DNA of 64,000 nucleotides. Origin: an uncultured Corynebacterium sp. Lineage in GTDB: Bacteria > Actinomycetota > Actinomycetes > Mycobacteriales > Mycobacteriaceae. The position numbers were made by a program, and so were the translations under genes. Positions 62,131 through 64,000 of this stretch are shown in pieces (within the stretch, counting starts at the first letter, position 1; every line of letters begins with the position of its first letter). The notes under the pieces are model-generated. The model made no database searches. It saw only the letters and a program-made list of their open reading frames with translations, and had not been told where the DNA came from. The DNA lies in assembly GCF_947253065.1 (NCBI RefSeq), contig NZ_CAMXWS010000008.1, positions 3,107 through 67,106 of the forward strand, given 5' to 3'.

Positions 62131-62927
62131 TCCTCTCCCTCCGAGACCATCTGCAAAATATGCTCCCGCTCAGGGCCCGAAACCAGCTTCTCCGCCTCAG
62201 CCCACTCAATGGGGCCTTCCTTACCAAACGATGGGCAATCAAACGCCAACGGGCACGCACCACACGCAGCCTTACGGGAATGGCACACCCGACGGCCACA
62301 GAAAATGATCCGATGAGAGAACATTGTCCACTCCGACTTCTCAATCATTTCCCCGATTGCCCGCTCAATCGCCACCGGATCCTTTTCCTTCGTGAGCCCC
62401 AACCGATGAACAAGCCGCTGGAAATGCGTATCCACCGTCAACCCCGGCAGACCGAACGCATTGCCCCGCACCACATGCGCCGTTTTGCGTCCGACGCCAG
62501 GCAGTTTCACAAGATCCTCAATCGCGACGGGAACCTCGCCACCGAATTCCGCGACCAGCATCTCGCCGATCCCCTTCAGATGCCCCGCCTTCGCACGATA
62601 AAACCCAACTGGTTTGATGATCGCTTCTAATTCCGCGGGGTCGGCAGAGGCATAAGCGGCAGCCGTCGGAAAGCGTGCAAAAAGCTCCGGCGTCACGCTA
62701 TTGACGCGCACATCCGTTGTTTGCGCGCTTAACATCGTGGCCATCAACAATTCGAGCGGCGTCGAAAAATCCAGTTCAGCATGTGCATCCGGAAACATAT
62801 CCGCCAGCGTCCGATTAATCCGACGCGCCCGGCGAGTACGACCGAGCTTCGTTTCCGTCCCCTTCGCAGCCGGATGAGACCCAGGCCGGCGAAACCGCAA
62901 TGGCGTCCTCGAAGCAGAACCAGACAT
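62127..62927 (-). CDS. nth: Endonuclease III (DNA glycosylase/AP lyase)
   Basis: Protein of about 266 residues removing oxidised pyrimidines. The HhH motif LPGVGRKTAHVV carries the catalytic Lys; the catalytic Asp is in LTVDTHFQRL. The [4Fe-4S] loop is CHSRKAACGACPLAFDC. A ~35-residue basic N-terminal extension precedes the domain. ATG 62927 is supported by ACTATA (62935-62940), read as TATAGT on this strand, ending 7 nt upstream. Confidence 0.93.
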   Translation of the reverse strand: MSGSASRTPLRFRRPGSHPAAKGTETKLGRTRRARRINRTLADMFPDAHAELDFSTPLELLMATMLSAQTTDVRVNSVTPELFARFPTAAAYASADPAELEAIIKPVGFYRAKAGHLKGIGEMLVAEFGGEVPVAIEDLVKLPGVGRKTAHVVRGNAFGLPGLTVDTHFQRLVHRLGLTKEKDPVAIERAIGEMIEKSEWTMFSHRIIFCGRRVCHSRKAACGACPLAFDCPSFGKEGPIEWAEAEKLVSGPEREHILQMVSEGEE

Positions 62928-62934
62928 GGCGTTC

Positions 62935-62942
62935 ACTATAGT
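62935..62942. promoter_or_regulatory. Palindromic -10 box shared by two leaderless genes
   Basis: The 8-bp palindrome ACTATAGT gives TATAGT on both strands. Leftward it ends 7 nt before the nth ATG (62927). Rightward it ends 8 nt before ATG 62951 of a 33-codon frame. Confidence 0.5.
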
Positions 62943-62950
62943 TGGCAGAT

Positions 62951-63052
62951 ATGGTGAGTATTCTTCTCGCGCTGCTGGCGCCCGTCTTCCTAGCCATTTT
63001 TCTCGTGGCCATGGAACGCCTCGAAATAGCAGTTGTCCAACCAGAACACTGA
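62951..63052 (+). CDS. Predicted 33-residue membrane microprotein
   Basis: The frame from ATG 62951 to TGA 63052 encodes one membrane helix (ILLALLAPVFLAIFLVAM) and a polar tail ERLEIAVVQPEH. It has a TATAGT -10 box 8 nt upstream, suiting a leaderless message, and lies between nth and glxR. From memory, short helix-plus-ERLE proteins occur in this position in related genomes, but I cannot check that. Function unknown. Confidence 0.55.
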   Translation: MVSILLALLAPVFLAIFLVAMERLEIAVVQPEH

Positions 63053-63155
63053 ACCAGCAGCAAATTCATATATTTCTGCCCCAAACAACCGTCCGCGGGC
63101 TAGGTCACAAATGATAAAGTGGGCAGCTGTGACATAAACCGTGGGCACACGCTAC

Positions 63156-63171
63156 GGTGACCAATTCCACA
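63156..63171. promoter_or_regulatory. Candidate GlxR autoregulatory site
   Basis: GGTGACCAATTCCACA matches TGTGA-N6-TCACA at eight of ten half-site positions and lies 29 nt upstream of the glxR start. GlxR is autoregulated in C. glutamicum. Confidence 0.4.
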
Positions 63172-63199
63172 CCGTCTTGATGATGAATAAGGAGCTTCG

Positions 63200-63883
63200 A
63201 TGCAAAGCGTGCAGGAAACGCTGTCCCGCGCCGGGATTTTCCAAGGCGTGGACCCCGATGCAGTGATCAACCTGATCTCCCAGATGCAGACGGAGTCGTT
63301 TCCCCGTGGCACCACCATCTTTGACGAAGGCGAGCCCGGCGACACCCTCTACATCATCGTCGAAGGCAAAGTGAAGCTTGCCCGCCACGCACCCGACGGC
63401 CGTGAGAACCTCCTGTCCGTCATGGGCCCGTCCGACATGTTCGGCGAGCTGTCCATCTTCGACCCGGGCCCGCGCACCTCTTCCGCTGTCTGCGTCACCG
63501 AAGTCAAGGCAGCCACAATGGACTCCGAGATGCTCCGCACCTGGATCAATGATCACCCGGAGATCTCCCAGCAGCTCCTCCGCGTACTCGCTCGCCGTCT
63601 GCGCCGCACCAACGCATCGCTCGCGGACCTGATCTTCACCGACGTTCCCGGCCGTGTTGCCAAAACGCTGCTCCAGCTGGCAAATCGCTTCGGCACCCAG
63701 GAAGGCACCGGTCTGCGCGTCAACCACGACCTCACTCAGGAAGAGATCGCACAGCTCGTGGGCGCTTCCCGCGAGACGGTGAACAAGGCGCTCGCCACCT
63801 TCGCTCAGCGCGGGTGGATTCGCCTCGAGGGCAAGTCTGTGGTCATCGTCAACACCGAGCACCTCGCGCGTCGCGCCCGCTAA
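63200..63883 (+). CDS. glxR: cAMP-responsive CRP/FNR-family regulator GlxR
   Basis: Protein of 227 residues. cAMP-binding domain with the phosphate-binding cassette FGELSIFDPGPRTSSAV (~88-104), long dimer helix, and a C-terminal winged helix-turn-helix (LTQEEIAQLVGASRETVNKA). It is close to identical in pattern to the C. glutamicum global regulator of carbon metabolism, which binds TGTGA-N6-TCACA with cAMP. ATG 63200 is preceded by AAGGAGC. A DnaA-box-like TTATCCACA (63900) and an iterated 11-mer (63889) follow. Confidence 0.96.
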   Translation: MQSVQETLSRAGIFQGVDPDAVINLISQMQTESFPRGTTIFDEGEPGDTLYIIVEGKVKLARHAPDGRENLLSVMGPSDMFGELSIFDPGPRTSSAVCVTEVKAATMDSEMLRTWINDHPEISQQLLRVLARRLRRTNASLADLIFTDVPGRVAKTLLQLANRFGTQEGTGLRVNHDLTQEEIAQLVGASRETVNKALATFAQRGWIRLEGKSVVIVNTEHLARRAR

Positions 63884-63922
63884 CCAGCGCTTATCGACGT
63901 TATCCACAACCCTGTGGATTCT

Positions 63923-63954
63923 CCCCGCCCCTAGCCGGGCGGGGCGTTTATTGT
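63923..63954 (+). terminator. Intrinsic terminator of glxR
   Basis: Stem CCCCGCCC (63923-63930) / GGGCGGGG (63937-63944) with a 6-nt loop, followed by CGTTTATTGTTT. Confidence 0.82.
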
Positions 63955-63961
63955 TTGGGGC

Positions 63962-64000
63962 ATGAACGATTTCGCGGTTTATGTTGGTGCCACCAACGCC
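63962..64000 (+). CDS. Start of an unidentified gene, cut by window edge
   Basis: ATG 63962 opens a frame (MNDFAVYVGATNA) that runs off the end. TATTGT (63949-63954) ends 7 nt upstream, the same leaderless layout, including TTGGGGC before ATG, as the HNH gene at 24516. Thirteen residues are too few for identification. Confidence 0.4.
   Translation, partial: MNDFAVYVGATNA

Larger units (their letters stand above)
1265..63899. repeat. Dispersed iterated word GCTTATCGACG (and base-5 variants)
   Basis: Perfect copies on the + strand start at 4688, 16306, 25860, 27567, 28183, 34374, 38924, 40490, 48790, 50014, 55317 and 63889. Complementary copies (CGTCGATAAGC) start at 15351, 21375, 27742, 30364, 33098, 36280, 40847, 46388, 47999, 56746 and 60369. 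Variants with T at base 5 start at 1265, 13542, 20667, 28597, 34775, 43527, 51412 and 57814; with C at 11067, 31045 and 52988; with G at 43377. Eighteen perfect copies are inside genes in both orientations and at least four codon phases, and five are intergenic. At ~59% GC about 0.03 perfect copies are expected by chance. Confidence 0.9.

Noticed and set aside
4688..63899. The 11-mer explained as a favoured peptide (LID or VDK)
   Set aside because: Five perfect copies and a T-variant are intergenic, other copies use different phases, and synonymous codons for the same peptides would break the word.
1..64000. CRISPR array, riboswitch or rRNA
   Set aside because: No regularly spaced repeats, no recognisable riboswitch core and no rRNA sequence were seen on either strand.

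Overview
The window is a stretch of Corynebacterium chromosome, GC-rich and close in gene order to the gpmA-to-glxR part of the C. glutamicum map. Markers for this are mshA, the sdhCAB and lpd block, two mycoloyltransferases, rhamnose genes for the arabinogalactan linker, membrane adenylate cyclase cyaB, and glxR. Genes are densely packed, with several convergent pairs overlapping at their stop codons. About twenty genes have a TANNNT -10 box ending 6 to 8 nt before the chosen start codon, the usual layout of leaderless corynebacterial transcripts. One tRNA (Thr, CGT) is present. I saw no rRNA, CRISPR array, prophage or complete insertion sequence.

Layout. 0-8 kb: ppx end, a Cys/Trp-rich unknown, gpmA-senX3-regX3, a secreted trypsin-like protease, mshA and a MinD-like ATPase with a Pro/Ala-rich N-terminus. 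8-16.8 kb: an acyl-CoA ligase, murB, a DUF2505 protein, a methyltransferase, an LmeA-like (DUF2993) protein, a degenerate DeoC-like protein and four membrane or unknown proteins. 17-23 kb: sdhCAB and lpd. 23-27.4 kb: two secreted mycoloyltransferases flanking an HNH protein and a 40-residue gene resembling the small mycomembrane porins. 27.4-31.5 kb: S9 peptidase, copper chaperone and Dyp peroxidase. 31.5-40 kb: flippase, rmlB, a fused rmlCD, rmlA, two glycosyltransferases, DUF2304, DsbA-like and SGNH proteins. 40-49.8 kb: acyl-CoA ligase, DUF4442, tRNA-Thr, holB, cyaB, topA, dedA and cspA. 50-57 kb: the helicase/secretion neighbourhood, a helicase followed by a Flp/Tad pilus operon on the other strand. 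57-64 kb: HAD phosphatase, holin-like protein, hydrolase, marP, NUDIX, TlpA-like, nth, a 33-residue membrane microprotein, glxR and the start of one more gene.

The strongest unexplained signal is a non-palindromic iterated 11-mer, GCTTATCGACG, present 23 times without mismatch, counting both strands, where about 0.03 copies are expected. Twelve further copies differ only at base 5 (T, C or G). It lies in both orientations, inside many unrelated genes and in intergenic DNA, often at permissive protein positions such as the RmlC-RmlD linker. It behaves like a DNA-uptake or chromosome-organisation word. A Flp/Tad pilus locus lies in the same window, and in Micrococcus luteus such a pilus is needed for natural transformation, so a link is worth testing. 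Nothing here proves it.

Functional links: CyaB would make the cAMP that activates GlxR, and candidate GlxR sites lie upstream of sdhC and glxR. The mycoloyltransferases sit beside a plausible small mycoloylated porin. The rml genes and glycosyltransferases point to cell-wall rhamnose.
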